The notes: generated from the letters alone by a model not told the origin. Positions 19,509-30,714 are shown, numbered from the stretch's first letter. The stretch is DNA of 64,000 bases from Reticulitermes speratus (GCA_021186555.1 JAJKFL010000014.1:27234033-27298032); one strand, 5' to 3'. Numbers and translations are program-made.

Positions 19509-19556
19509 TTTTCCTGAAGATGATGGAAAGTGATCGAAACATGTATATGTTGTTAC
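19509..19556 (+). ncRNA. Hammerhead-like motif, partial
   Basis: CTGAAGA at 19514-19520, then GAT...ATC pairing as helix II, GAAAC at 19536-19540 and an ACAT/ATGT short helix. Helix I pairing is poor. The following A-rich stretch and AAAAAGTGATTGCAT resemble what follows the copies at 59175 and 63809, so this is a family member, probably decayed. Confidence 0.4.
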
Positions 19557-19561
19557 AATTT

Positions 19562-19965
19562 AATTAAAACATAGTTGTGCCAACAGAAAAAGTGATTGCA
19601 TTTATTTTAGAGGCCTCTACTCGTTACTAAAGCCCAATGGGATGTCACCTCGTAGGATTATAATATGGTTTGCTAGTCTAAATAGCCTAATTATTACATA
19701 ATAACCGGCCTCCATCTGAGCGAATCACTATGCACATTTTTTGCAAGAGCCGTATGATTGCAAAATATATACCAGTACAAAAATGAGGCCTGTTGCTTGC
19801 CTTGATTCATTTTATTTATACTTCTAATCACCATTCATTTTCATCCTGCAAAGGCTGCTGCGGTATCAACACTTGTTTATTTTCATAAACACACAGCGTA
19901 AGTCTTGACCGATTTTTCTTAGCAGTATCTGTGTCAGCTACTTTGAAGGACGTATTCGAGCGGGA
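19562..19965. other. Stretch without recognised genes
   Basis: No feature recognised. Confidence 0.5.
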
Positions 19966-19969
19966 TAAC

Positions 19970-20450
19970 TAACTCCACGGAGCGGACTCCTTCTTGAGAA
20001 ATCAGTGTATTCAATTTATTGCACCATCTAGATGAACATTATTAGTCACATATGAGTGTTGAGAAGTTAACAGGTAATCAGCTAGTCAAGAAATTCCCCT
20101 CCTTTTATGGAACCCGAAAGTTCATTACCGCATCTACTCGTATAAGATTCCACCACCTGTCCCTATCCTGAGCCAGATCAATCCAGTCCATGTCCCCCAT
20201 CCCACTTCTTCAAGATCCATTTTAATATTATTCTCCCATCTACGCCTAGGTCTTCCAAGTGATCTCCTTTGCTCGGGGTACCCACCAAAATCCGGTATGC
20301 AACTTTCCTTTCCTCCATACGTGCTACATGCCCCGTCCATTTCATTCTTCTTGATTTGATGAACCGACTAGTATTTGGTGAGGAGTACAAATCATAAAGT
20401 TCCTCGTTTTATAGTATTTTCCACTCCCCTATTACCTCGTCGCACTTATG
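19970..20450 (-). mobile_element. LINE L1a 3' fragment with a 65-bp insertion
   Basis: Carries the same 3' end as the copy at 17679 (TAACTAACTCCACGGAGCGG...TTTTATGGAACCCGAAAG) and the coding C-terminus. Minus frames at 20134-20340 and 20178-20390 read GHVARMEE, GRPRRRWENNIKMDLEEVGW and TWTGLIWLRIG with frameshifts. An extra 65 bp at 20001-20065 is absent from other copies. Confidence 0.88.
20001..20065. mobile_element. 65-bp insertion with 7-bp duplication
   Basis: Inserted in the LINE tail after CTTCTTGAGAA and ending in TTGAGAA. TTGAGAA occurs at 19994-20000 and 20059-20065, a probable target duplication. The family is unknown. Confidence 0.6.
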
Positions 20451-20734
20451 TTAGCAAAATATTTACCCCGTAAGTGCCTCCTGAGACAGGGGTGTGCAAA
20501 CTGCATTCAGTACACTTTCGTCTGTAGTCGGGTGTTTTCGAGACCTGTCAGTGATCTAGTACGATTTAACAAAGACCTGATTCTTTAGGCCTACTCTTAA
20601 TAAATTGTTTGTAAATGTGGAGAAGTTCATTGTGGTACGATGGTACCGAAGCAAAATCAGTGATACTGATGACTGTCTCAGTGGTGAAGATGTAAACAAC
20701 GGCATTCTGCAATGTCACATCGTGCAGTCTACTA

Positions 20735-20870
20735 GATATGCACCGACGTTTCAGAGGAAACTGCTCCCTCAGTTATCGTGATCCTGATAATTGCGGCGGC
20801 ATGTTCCTACGAAACGTCTGTACGTATCTACCAGACTACACGGCATCATACCTTAAAAGACGTCTATAGT
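20735..20870 (+). repeat. TDVSEE-type dispersed repeat
   Basis: Contains CCGACGTTTCAGAGGAAAC (translating to a TDVSEE-like string) and, inverted, GTTCCTACGAAACGTCTGT about 60 bp later, so the unit is partly palindromic. Related pieces occur at 39970, 42890, 49935, 55715 and 59410. Confidence 0.5.
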
Positions 20871-20881
20871 TATGTCAGAAT

Positions 20882-21133
20882 TTATTTTTCCAATGGCACA
20901 ACGGCCCCTAGTGGGCCAGGACCTCTCCATTATCGAGGCTTCACGATCACACTAAGTTACACATCACACTCGGTAGGACTCCTCTGGACGAGTGATCAGC
21001 CCGACGCAGAGACCTCTACCTGACAACACACAACACTCACAAGAGACAGACATTCATGCCCCCGGCGAGATTCTAACCCCCTATCTCAGCAAGCGAACGC
21101 CCGCAGACCCAAGCCTTAGTCCGCGCGGCCAGC
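20882..21133 (-). repeat. SINE type S1
   Basis: Minus-strand S1 copy with head GCGCGGACTAAGGCTTGGGT and a mutated B box. TATGTCAGAAT (20871-20881) and TATGTCAAAAT (21134-21144) form the target duplication with one mismatch. Confidence 0.87.
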
Positions 21134-21185
21134 TATGTCAAAATACATTAACAAAACATTAATATCAGGCAAAATTAAGGGAGTG

Positions 21186-21470
21186 CCGTGCCATGGCTCA
21201 GGCGGTTAGTCGCCGGCATCTCACCGCGGAGACCCGGTTTCGATCCCGGGGTCAGTCCATGTGGGATTTGTGGTGGACAAAGTGGCACTGGGACTGGTTT
21301 TTCTCCGAGTACTTCGGTTTTCTCCTGTCAATTTCATTCCACCGGTGCTCCATTACTTGGAAAAGTGAAAAAAATGATAATCTTTCTCTTCATCTTATCA
21401 CAAGTGTTGCACAATCAGCCTTAAGATGCTGTGAGTCCATAGCTTCTGCTGCGGGGCCCTTCATCACAAA
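21186..21470 (+). repeat. SINE type S3, complete
   Basis: Head GTGCCATGGCTCAGGCGGTT, B box GGTTTCGATCCCGG, the S3 body and the end GCTGCGGGGCCCTTC. The perfect 15-bp duplication AAAATTAAGGGAGTG at 21171-21185 and 21471-21485 brackets it. Nearly intact, so relatively recent. Confidence 0.95.
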
Positions 21471-21565
21471 AAAATTAAGGGAGTGAGTATTGTCATTCAG
21501 CTCATAATACCTTATCATCCCGTCCCTTATCTAAACCGTAAAGATTACAATGAAAAATTAGATAG

Positions 21566-21672
21566 CCTGTGAGTTTTGTGGCGGACAAAATGGCACTGGA
21601 ACAGGCTTTTCTTTTAATACTTCGCCTTGCCCTGTAAATACCATTCCATCAATTCTCCGTATCCTTTCATAA
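21566..21672 (+). repeat. SINE type S3, diverged partial copy
   Basis: GTGGCGGACAAAATGGCACT, AATACTTCGCC and CATTCCATCAATTCTCC match the S3 body without its head. Confidence 0.65.
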
Positions 21673-21835
21673 TCTTAGCAATTGACAGCGTCGTTAAATA
21701 ACCCGCTTAAAAAAGAAAAAATCATGCCTCGACGTATTGTTGGATTTTATTCCAATTCTTGGTCTATCATCCTATCGGGACGGTATGGATTGTTGGTGTG
21801 TCGGAACAAACTGATGAGGAGAAGAACTGGACTAC

Positions 21836-21836
21836 T

Positions 21837-21869
<33 letters not shown>

Positions 21870-21883
21870 GGGGGGGGGGGGAA
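21836..21883. repeat. (GA)n with poly-G run
   Basis: About 33 bp of GA repeats running into 11 or more G residues. Overlapping frames are translations of it. Confidence 0.95.
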
Positions 21884-21949
21884 GAACAGAATGATGAAGA
21901 AAATTGCATTTCGTAATTTCCATTCTGTACCAAGTATTTTAAGGTAATC

Positions 21950-22258
21950 AGATTCAGGAAGATTAGGTGGACAGGAAATGTAGCACTGATGGAGAAGTGT
22001 GAAATAAACACACAATTTTGGTCGGAAAACATAAAGGCAAGCACTCAAAGAACAGATGGGAGGATATATTGACTTGTGTATTAGAAGAACACGTTTGAAG
22101 GGTGTGAACACCTAATCGTGCTCAGGATATGGTCTAATAGCGGGCACGTATAAGCAGGCAATGAACCTTCGGGTTCCTAAAATTCAGGAAATGTCTTTAT
22201 CAGCTGAGCTAATATTACTTTTTAGGAAGGACTTTGGTCAGTGGAATTAGTTAATTAG
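21950..22258 (+). pseudogene. LINE L1a-like 3' fragment, strongly decayed
   Basis: AGGAAGATTAGGTGGACAGG and a later AATGAACCTTCGGGTTCC, then GTGGAATTAGTTAATTAGTT, match the C-terminal coding end (R-R-WTGHVA...) and 3' tail of L1a in plus orientation. The reading frame is destroyed. Confidence 0.7.
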
Positions 22259-22259
22259 T

Positions 22260-23160
22260 TTGTTTGTTACTTACATAATTATTTAAAGACCAGAGTTGAT
22301 AGCTCTGTTTTTTTTTCCTTTTTTTTTCGCTTAAGCTTATTTGCTTACGTCAGAAATGTCCTTGACTTGCTCAATCCTGTCTCTAACTACCGTTTAATGC
22401 GGAGGCGGCGGTTTTCTCTGAAACGTTCGTGCTTGTCCACACGACTACATGTCCGGAAATTAATTCATTTTAGAGGTAGGGATTAAAAAATTACTGACTT
22501 ATCAGTGCAGACGAAAGTAATATACTTCTATTAGCATCGTCACAAGTAATCAGCAGCACTAACTTCAAGAATAACTTGTATGTACATTTACCTGTCGGCT
22601 CTGGTCGATTTGTCTGTCTCGAGAAACAGTTCCTTGGTCGATTAATGTCCCGTTTCGGTAGGTAAGGTGGGGAAAACTATAATCCGCCTTCAGTACCCAG
22701 TCCGACAATAGGCCTGCTACAACTTGTTCGAGTTATCTTATCATTTACAAGCTAAGTGTACTCCGAAAACTTTGGACTTCGAATTATGCTTTGACAGAGC
22801 CTGAGCAATGGGAAGAGCATGCAAGATACGGACTGCTCTTTACTGATGTGGTTTATGAACGCAATGATAAACGTTTCACGTCCCGGGCCAACAGATTTAA
22901 TGTTAAAATGTAAATAGATATCCCTACAGTGTAATTTATGTGTCTACAAAACACTCTGAAGCCAGTATTCCTGAATATCTCGACACATCTCGTTTATTTA
23001 CAGTTTTATAACGACGCGCCTTATTGATAATTCGATCGGAAACACGCAGTCTTTATTCTCACTGCGTGTTTCGACTCTTTGCCTCGGTAATCATCATTTG
23101 TCAAACCAATTGTTTAGTACATTTACTAATATATATTTACTTGTTATTTATTTAAAGACG
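22260..23160. other. 0.9-kb stretch without recognised genes
   Basis: No domain or repeat recognised. Confidence 0.55.
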
Positions 23161-23164
23161 CTGT

Positions 23165-23412
23165 CAGTAACTTAGGTTCATTCCGTAGTCTGTCTTACGA
23201 CAGGTCCATAGCATCTTCCAAACCTAGCTCTCAACATAATGCCATCTAGTGCTCCCTCTATCAATTTCCAGTACCATCTTCTGTCCTTAAAATCATCCAG
23301 TAGCTGCTTACGTCTTCTTCCTCGTCTTGCCGTCGGTTATATCCTTCCCTCTATGTTTCTTTGAATAAGATGTTTTATAAGGCAGTTCCTACGCAAGATG
23401 TGACTAATCCAG
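23165..23412 (-). pseudogene. LINE family L2, C-terminal/3' fragment
   Basis: Inverted copy of the fragments at 2880-3228 and 55880-56218. The plus strand shows GTCTTACGACAGGTCCATAG, CCAGTACCATCTTCTGTCC and ATCCAGTAGCTGCTTACGTC. No intact frame. Confidence 0.75.
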
Positions 23413-23434
23413 TTAGGTCTCCAGAAGAAGCATC

Positions 23435-23505
23435 TCGCATTGTCTCTGTTTTTGGAAAGAGACTATCCAGGAAAAATAATAATTTGGTAGTTTTTAGCTT
23501 AGATT
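23435..23505 (+). repeat. Dispersed repeat fragment shared with 8170-8232
   Basis: TTGTCTCTGTTTTTGGAAAG then GACTATCCAGGAAAA and TTTGGTAGTTTTT. It abuts the L2 fragment. Confidence 0.6.
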
Positions 23506-23589
23506 ATATAGCATCAGATTATATTATGATTGTATTTAATTAACTGGGATGTGGAAAGAAGCGACTGTGATCTCGTTTGAGGTACTGAC

Positions 23590-23770
23590 TCCACATATGG
23601 ATGCCGGATTGTATGATGAATACACTCCAACTGGCAGAAGAAACGTAGGTCGACCAAGGAAAAGATGAAAGAGACAAACAGACGTGCAGACGGAAAGAAC
23701 CTGGGTGGCATACATTCCGTTGGTGCTGCTGATGAACCTGACATTTGCCTGGAAGAATTTAGGAAAATCA
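23590..23770 (+). pseudogene. Possible LINE C-terminal remnant
   Basis: In one plus frame it reads YTPTGRRNVGRPRKR, a stop, then KRQTDVQTERTWVAYIP. GRPRKRW-type strings are typical near the C-terminus of arthropod LINE polyproteins. No other support. Confidence 0.4.
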
Positions 23771-23899
23771 CAAAAAAACTTCTCTCAGTTTAGTCGATGT
23801 ACAATCTGATATTCGAACCAAGTGACACCAGAATAACGTCTTTAGTGTTACCGCTTGAGCCACACAGCCGTACCAATTCATCATTGATCAATCATCCGA

Positions 23900-24088
23900 T
23901 CATGTAGGTCTTCATGTAAAGTATCCGTTATTGTTGTCAGGTTTTAATGAAAGTTGAATTTTCTCGACAGATTTTCGAAAAATACTAATGCCGTTGGGAA
24001 CCGAGTTTTGCCATGCGGGCGGACAGACAGACACATGACGAAGCTAGTAGCTGCGTTTCGCAATTTTTCGAACGCGCCTAATGAACTG
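23900..24088 (+). repeat. Dispersed repeat R1, partial copy
   Basis: Shares TCTTCATGTAAAGTA, TTTTAATGAAAGTTGAATTT, CTCGACAGATTTTCGAAAAA, CATGCGGGCGGACAGACAGA, GACGAAGCTAGTAG and CGAACGCGCC with the fuller copies at 38655-39207 and (inverted) 31333-31860. Confidence 0.88.
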
Positions 24089-24089
24089 A

Positions 24090-24612
24090 ATTTCTGTCGT
24101 TGCCCTGTCGCTATGTAACCAATTGTAATTAAGGATACATACGCGCGGGTGGAAATGATTGACGAAAAGTCTGTTGTTATGAAGCATTAGAGAGGTACCT
24201 ACGCTTTCATCGGTATTGCAGCGCGATGTTTCCCTACAAATTGTTGTCTGTTGCTAGTAGAACCGTTTATTCCATCCAGTTGCCTTTCAAATTTTTTTCA
24301 AGGTCATGGCGGACATATTCACTGAAATTTTGAGTTAATAATTTTCTTAAAGGACTGTAATGTATTAGTATATCAGTTGAAGTGTTATCTGTGTGTATCG
24401 TACCTGCATCCTAGAAAATTTATCGTTGAAATTTCAGTGATCTCTATTGTAGTTATTACATGATTCATATCACAAATAGCTGAAGTGATGTCACATGAAT
24501 CATCATTTCTACTGCTGAGAACGTCTCTGAAGACACCTGCTCAGTCCAAAAGTCACGTGAGAAGTGACAGCTGTACCCGTTTAACCGACAATGTTCCATG
24601 TCTTCAAGTAAG
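24090..24612. other. Stretch without recognised genes
   Basis: No feature recognised. Confidence 0.5.
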
Positions 24613-24615
24613 GTT

Positions 24616-24925
24616 AGTTTGGATAGCTCAGTCGGTATAATGACTAGACTGCGGACTGGACAACTGAGGAATTGTGTTTCGATTTCCGGCAGGAGCTGGA
24701 GATTTGTATTTTCTTCAAAGCTTTTAGGCCGAGTCTGAGGCCCATCCAGTTTCCTACTGAGTGTGTCCCGGTGGGGCGTTCCCCTGGGGAGGAAAGTGAA
24801 GCTGACCACTCACCTCCATCTAGTGAGGAGGTTAAGAATGAGCGGAACTGTACCTCCATTCCCCCAATGCCTTCATTGCGTGTACACGGACTTCACTTAT
24901 GTCACCATCTGGCAGCATAGTGCAA
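24616..24925 (+). repeat. SINE type S2, near full length
   Basis: Head GGATAGCTCAGTCGGTATAA and B box GTTTCGATTTCCGGC. The body has CGAGTCTGAGGCCCATCCAG, GTGTGTCCCGGTGG, AAGCTGACCACTCACC and GGAACTGTACCTCCATTCCC. Best S2 reference copy in the window. Overlapping frames on both strands are not genes. Confidence 0.88.
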
Positions 24926-24929
24926 GAGG

Positions 24930-25820
24930 TCGTATCGATACCACCAGCTGTGCTGTGACGGTGTAACATTAAGAGCCATCTATGAGCAGGTGCGTGCACT
25001 ACCAAGGCAACGTCTTATATAATTGCACATTGTGAAGTTACAGGAAGGTTTGCTGTTCAGAATACAGTTTTCCTGCCTTTTTGGCCTGTATTAAATAATT
25101 ACGCTAACCTAGTAAGAATCTCAGAGCAGCACCCAGTAAGTCTGCTTCTCAGCCAGTATGCTCTAGAAGTTATGCTCACCGTTTTTAAGCGGAAGGTACC
25201 CGTTTCATATCTCGAACAGGACGTTGAATATTCTCAGATACTTCGTGGTTATTGGCAGTAACTCCATGAAAGTGTCGGAACAGTAAATGAAGTAAGGCCA
25301 CGCCCACTTCCGGACATTACTCACTACTGCCAAGTTGTTCGGCGTGTTGTAGCAGTCTAAGGTACTGACAGCTCTGGGGTCCACCCACCGTCCCCGACAA
25401 TAGTTAGGACAGGCCCGCTCAACCCGTCGCCGCAACCCGTTACCAGCGACACAGTGTTGTGTTGCCCGCGGAAACATTTCAAATGAGAAAAAGTATTTTG
25501 ACCCTTTCCCTGGCAAAGCCGGGGTAGAACGCCGAAGCAGTTTTCAAATGCTATGGAGCTGTCTATGGAGACATACATTATGTTACTAATTCATTTTGTA
25601 AAAAATTGCTAGAACAGCGACACCATAGCCTCTGAAGTGAATTTCATATTTACATAATTATAATTATATTGCACGACAGGTAAAAGTGTACATATCGGCC
25701 TAAGTATACGTGGGCCTGTACTTGTTCATTCTTATTCTGTATGTTGAATTTCATGTTGCCCGCTTGTACACCATCTAGACCATCTAGACATGTAGCCTAT
25801 ATACACAGCATACGTACGTA
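24930..25820. other. 0.9-kb stretch without recognised genes
   Basis: A minus-strand frame (25205-25516) and its neighbour at 25357-25578 contain no domain I recognise. Confidence 0.5.
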
Positions 25821-25823
25821 CAC

Positions 25824-25908
25824 ATACAAACACATACACATACATACATACATACATACATACATACATACATACATACATACTTACGTACGTACGTACG
25901 TACGTACA
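25824..25908. repeat. (CATA)n / (CGTA)n microsatellite
   Basis: CATA units from about 25824 to 25884 are followed by CGTA units to about 25907. Confidence 0.95.
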
Positions 25909-25909
25909 C

Positions 25910-26855
25910 ACACAGATATAGCCTTGTATAATCTCACAAGATAAATTATCACGTGAACCTTATATCTTTCGCCTCTGAGGCCCCCTGATGGGTCTCAGTG
26001 TGTATCTGGACAGTGTGATATTGAGGTGACATGCACAGATTACTCGTATAACTGAATCGTTGTAACAAATTTTCAGGGGTTGTAGGAGGGTTACACGGGG
26101 GCAATTTGAGATAGGGAAGATGTTGTCGCAAGACATCTAAAGAAATTGGCGTCGTTACTGCCGCTGGGAAAGTAGGCAACCCGCGATAGCTCAGGATACT
26201 TTCGGCGTGAGATAAACCTTCTAGCTTGCTAGACTTTGTGCTTTGCTGTCGAAGTACATATTGTACAATTCAGCATAATTTACAAGAGCCTTCGTCAGCA
26301 TATTTCTTCGCATGAAGAAGTTTTCGAATATCGGCGTCGTTTGAAAACATTCCGTAGTGTAATCGCTGTGCGTAGCAAGTTTTGTGCCATATCACATGTC
26401 CGTCAGGAAGCGAGCGTCTTCATCAAGCCCGTGACTGTTATCGAGAGGAAGGATGACGTCATGTACTACACCAGTATAAGTGAAGTTCGTAAAACCGTGT
26501 GTCTGTTAATATACCAGAAGTCATAGCTGTTTGTTTTTGCTGCCTTGGGTTCGCCGTCGATTCTCAGGTAGACAGCGTAGTAACATTTCGTCAGTTTGGT
26601 TTGCAACAAGCGTCTTGACTTGCAAGTTCCTGATACTGAGGGCGTTTGTGTAGTGTTTGCTGCGTGACGTGGACGTTTCTGCTGTGCTGCTGACGTCAGC
26701 TTAGCCATGGCTTATGAGATCATATTCACCTCTACAAGTCAAAGTGAGTAGTCTCTGTCCTGCGGTTTATTGTGTTCTTATCATTTATAGTTTAGCTGAG
26801 GAGGCTGACAGTAATTCAGTCTTTGTAATGTCGAACGATTGGATGATAATGAATT
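25910..26855. other. 0.95-kb stretch; a 96-codon frame at 26236-26526
   Basis: The plus frame 26236-26526 is open for 96 codons, but the product has no recognisable motif, splice context or homologue I can name. A host exon cannot be excluded but is unsupported. Confidence 0.35.
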
Positions 26856-26861
26856 GTGAAT

Positions 26862-27030
26862 GGACGATGTCATGCCTCAGGCGGTCGGTCTTCGTCCTGT
26901 CGCCGCGGAGGAACGGATTTGATCCCAAGTCAGCCCATGTGGGATTTGTGGCGGACACAGTGGTACTGAAACAGGGTTCTCTCCTAGTATTACAGTTGTA
27001 TGATTCCGCTAATGCTCCATATCCATTCAT
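26862..27030 (+). repeat. SINE type S3, diverged, with (CATC)n after it
   Basis: CATGCCTCAGGCGGTCGGTC, GGATTTGATCCCAAGTCAG and TGTGGGATTTGTGGCGGAC match the S3 head and body. AATGCTCCATA is followed by a CATC/CATT array at 27019-27076. Confidence 0.78.
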
Positions 27031-27076
27031 TCATCCATTCATCCATCCATCCCATCCATCCATCCATCCATCCATG
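27019..27076. repeat. (CATC)n microsatellite
   Basis: Array of CATT then CATC tetranucleotides at the 3' end of the diverged S3 SINE. Confidence 0.93.
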
Positions 27077-27167
27077 CATCACCGAAACTATAAAGGTTTA
27101 AAAATTTACAACGTCATTAGATAACACGCTTGAAAAAGAAAATTAAAATTGGATGTGGCAGGAAGCA

Positions 27168-27325
27168 GTCGAGGTCTGATTTAAGGCACTATCCCTGGAC
27201 CTTTCCAGGAGAGGCTGAGGGAAACCATGGCAAACCTTAGTCAAAATATTCGGTGTACCGGCCGAGATTCGATACGGCACCTCCCGCATACAAATCGTAA
27301 ACGTTACCACTTAAGGCATAAGTGA
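27168..27325 (-). repeat. Old SINE remnant, type S6
   Basis: On the plus strand GGCCGAGATTCGATACGGCA looks like a reversed B-box region, preceded by CCATGGCAAACCTTAGTC and TGGACCTTTCCAGGAGAGG. It resembles 57100-57230 in opposite orientation. Confidence 0.45.
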
Positions 27326-27423
27326 AAGTATTGTTCAGGATGCTGTCTTGTGTAGATGCTTACCACGGAAGGTCCTGAAAATTCGTCAGTCCGCGAAAGT
27401 CACAGGTCGTGTCTAATATACAG

Positions 27424-27668
27424 AAAGTCGATCGCCGCGGCCGCACGGTGTAAGGCGTGGGTCTGCGGCCGCTCGATTGCTGGGATTGTGGGTTCGAATC
27501 CCGCCGGGGGCATGGGTGCTGTCTCTTGTGAGTGTTGTATGTTGTCAGGTAGAGGTCTCTGCGACGAGCTGGTCACTCGTCCAGAGGAGTCCTACCTAGT
27601 GTCGTGTGTCTGAGTGTGATCGTGAAGCCTAGATAATGATGAGGCCCTGGCCCACTAGGGACTGTTTC
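27424..27668 (+). repeat. SINE type S1
   Basis: S1 head GCGGCCGCACGGTGTAAGGC, B box GGTTCGAATCCCGC, and a body with GTCAGGTAGAGGTCTCTGCG. The end is diverged (CACTAGGGACTGTTTC). No clear target duplication. Confidence 0.85.
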
Positions 27669-27669
27669 A

Positions 27670-28368
27670 CAGACGTGTTGCGGAAGTCCCAAAGGATAGT
27701 CCACGTTAATGGTGAATTTAGATCCTAAATCCTACATCCTAATGTGAAGTCTTATCAGTATCTGCCGTAATACTGAAAAGTTACATTCAACAGGTCATTC
27801 AGGCTGTTCAAGAACATGGCCTTAAAATGAATGAAAGTTGAATCATAAGTATAGGCCTCTTCTGTGAATAAGTGCAGTGTATCAAGTTTTGTCAGCTTTC
27901 GGACAATTAGCATGTTACATTTTCTACTAAATAAACTCACTATTAAATAATCCAAACTAAAATCAAAGTGATTCCAGGTTCCTCATTCCAAATTTAGTCC
28001 ATAATTTTGTAGTTTGGCGCATTGTAACATTCGGGCAAGACAACTATAATGGGTGGTCTTTAATCGCTTTTTCAAAATTTATTAAGTAAATGTTTATTCT
28101 TGGACTGGAGACTCGATCCGTGTTAGCAATGTGTTCGCGTTTATTTTGTCCACAATTTACTCTGGGCTTCGCGATAGGAAGTCTTCTGGTAAAAATACAC
28201 TATTCCAGATATTTTAAGATTTCAGTGCTTAAAGAAACACAAAGTAAATTAATGCATCATTTATTCCTAGTTAGACGAAGTTGTGCGGAGCTTTAGCCCT
28301 CATTTAGGCTACAAAGTAATAAAGACGAAGTACACAGTGACATTTAAAGTACCTAAATTCAGTGAATC
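27670..28368. other. Stretch without recognised genes
   Basis: No feature recognised. Confidence 0.5.
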
Positions 28369-28376
28369 TTAATCCT

Positions 28377-28645
28377 ATATTTTTTTTTTCAATAGCTCGA
28401 CAGCCCCTTGGGGGCCTAGGCCGCCTCATTTTTCGAGGCTTCACGATCACACTTTTTAGACACACCACGTTCGGTAGGACTCCTCTGGACGAGGTACCAG
28501 CTCGTCGCAGAGACCTCTGCCTGATAACACATAACACTCACAACAGACAGACATCCATGCCCCCGGTGGGATTCGAACCCACAATCCTAGTAAGCGAGCG
28601 GCCGCAGACCCACGCCTTAGACCGCGCGGCCACTGGGATCGACTT
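28377..28645 (-). repeat. SINE type S1, complete
   Basis: Minus strand, poly-A end at 28377-28390 and head at about 28643. TTAATCCT at 28369-28376 and 28646-28653 is the target duplication. Confidence 0.9.
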
Positions 28646-28659
28646 TTAATCCTCTATAG

Positions 28660-29095
28660 GCAATTAAATTCGCAATATGTACGCATTTTCATTCATGCCG
28701 TTAAAATGTTCAGTGTTTCACTTTTATTTCTGCGTCCTCATATTTTTAACATTTAGCTACAACCTTTATATGTCATAAGTTGTTACTTCATGTTCGATGA
28801 TCAGGAAGTTTAAATTTTTTTAAATTGTCGATTAATTTCAATTTAATTACATTAATTCCAAAACTTAGACTCTCAGTATTTGTGAATACAATATGTGTTG
28901 TCATCATTATCATATTATTATTATTATTATTATTATTAAGGCACGGTCTCTTTTCAAACTCAAGAGCTGCCGAACTGCCGAAGTGACCTTTTCAAGATAG
29001 ACTTTTTAGAAAGCTTATGATTCGGCACTGATGGAAATCCCGTTTATTTTCAATAATCCCTTCTCAAAAAAAATTTAATAAAAATGGCTGATGTC
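28660..29095. other. Stretch with (TTA)n at 28913-28938
   Basis: Contains a short ATT/TTA microsatellite and otherwise no recognisable feature. Confidence 0.55.
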
Positions 29096-29097
29096 AC

Positions 29098-29190
29098 AAA
29101 TTGACAGTGCTGCCTCCACCGGAGGCCAAAAGAAGTACATGAAATATGTTAGCTTCTCTTGGCCTCCGGTGGTGACAGCATTGTCAATTT
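29098..29190. repeat. Strong inverted repeat (hairpin)
   Basis: Arms at 29098-29135 and 29153-29190 (38 bp each, about 34 pairs matching) surround a 17-bp loop. Both arms contain GGCCTCCGGTGG or its complement. It could be a foldback element or a transcribed hairpin; nothing shows which. Confidence 0.88.
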
Positions 29191-29204
29191 CAACGTTTTG
29201 TTAC

Positions 29205-29345
29205 TTATTTAAACGTGGTAGGAAGATTTTGTTACTTATTTACACGTGGTAGGAAGATTTTGTTACTTATTTACACGTGGTAGGAAGATTTTGTTGCTTA
29301 TTTACACGTGGTAGGAAGATTTTGTTTCTTATTTACGCGTTACTT
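29205..29345. repeat. 31-bp tandem repeat, ~4.5 copies
   Basis: Unit GTGGTAGGAAGATTTTGTTA plus CTTATTTACAC repeats with period 31, starting right after the hairpin at 29098-29190. Confidence 0.95.
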
Positions 29346-29349
29346 ATGA

Positions 29350-30710
29350 TCCGTTGATCTTCGAAAGAAATTACCCAACATCAGTCATTAGTAAGTACAA
29401 TTTTTAATGCTTGTTAAGAGTGAGATGCTGTAATTTTTGTTGATTATATATTTTACTGTTTCTGCGTGCGAATTACTCGAACAGGTACAACTAGTATGTA
29501 ATGATTAAGGGAAGAAAACAATTCGGAACTGGCCAAAATTGAACCTACAATATTTGTGACACACCATCGATATACTCCAAAAATAAAAACCGATGTGACC
29601 TGGAACTATTTTCTAAAACGCCTATTCCAACAACTTTTTGTGCAGTCGGCAAGACGTATTTGATTTCGCTACGAAACAAACTAACAAGAAGAATGTAAAC
29701 TTTATTCATTCATTTTAATAAATATATGTCATAAATGAATGACGACAAAGGAGATTCTTTATGTGCGCTTGACGAAAATGAAACAAATATTGCCTCATAT
29801 ATTTTCGGGACATAAAATGCTGAATAATCAATAACAAAATTAACCTGACAATTGTTCCCTCTGCTCAGTTGCTTGGAAGGAGTTTTGCAATTAGTGTACA
29901 CATGTTTAGCCCCTGGGCCTGCTAATGGCTGCTTTATTCATCTTCCATGTCCTCTGTTGCTTGTTTCCGGAACGCAGTAGCACGAGGAGAGGTCCAAGGT
30001 CCTAGTGTATAGTAGAGTATTGCAGTCATTACTGAAGTGATACTTCACAGAATGGCCAATAAAGAAAAGCACACAAGACCAATATTTACCAGAGTTTTGC
30101 AATGGTTTATTTACTTGTAGCAGGGATAGTCGGCATAATAACTAGGGTAAAGGCTACTGACAAGGGATTACCCCACATTTTTAAGGAAGGCAGTGCCTTC
30201 ATCTTTGATGACTGCGGAGTCCGGAAGCTTTGAAAACGAAGGCTCTGCCTTCCTTGGGAACATCGGGATCGGTTAATCCTGCTACACAGTGTAACATCTC
30301 AGAAGAACAGAGAGAATCCTCAAAACCAACATTGGGGAAACTCAAATCTCGCAAGTGTAATTCATGATTGATGCGCAGAAAGAAGGCCCCATTTGGGCTA
30401 AATATTAGTGAGGGTGCAAGAGGAGATTTCGTATTTTGAAAGAGATACCAAACATGTGTGATAAGCAACATATTCGTGCAGATAAACTGCATATAATGCC
30501 AGCAAGTTAGCTATTTTAGTTGCTATAAAACTTAAATGGCGCGATGAAAACACTTTCTGTGGCCATAATACGCGTAATTTTGCTGAAAGGGCGGTGAGTC
30601 TGTCATGAAAATAATAGATCACAGACTGAATGCCGAGAATCGGTTACAGCACCACGTCGTGAAGGCGTTTCGTTAAGTGGAAGTAAGCAACGAACATTCT
30701 CAACTTCGTA
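29350..30710. other. 1.4-kb stretch without recognised genes
   Basis: Small frames (29710-29901 minus, 30199-30492 minus, 30398-30622 minus) lack recognisable domains. GAAGGCAGTGCCTTC near 30185 is a short palindromic block. Confidence 0.5.
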
Positions 30711-30714
30711 GTTA

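Noticed and set aside
20788-20835. Further hammerhead copy (CCTGATAATTG...CGAAACGTCTGTA)
   Set aside because: The core reads CTGATAA, helix I does not pair, and the locus fits better with the TDVSEE-type repeat.
24465-24920. Overlapping frames of 71-114 codons on both strands
   Set aside because: They cover an S2 SINE and differ in frame and strand; no domain.
26236-26526. Host exon of 96 codons
   Set aside because: No recognisable domain, no supporting splice context and typical chance length for 64 kb; left as unassigned.
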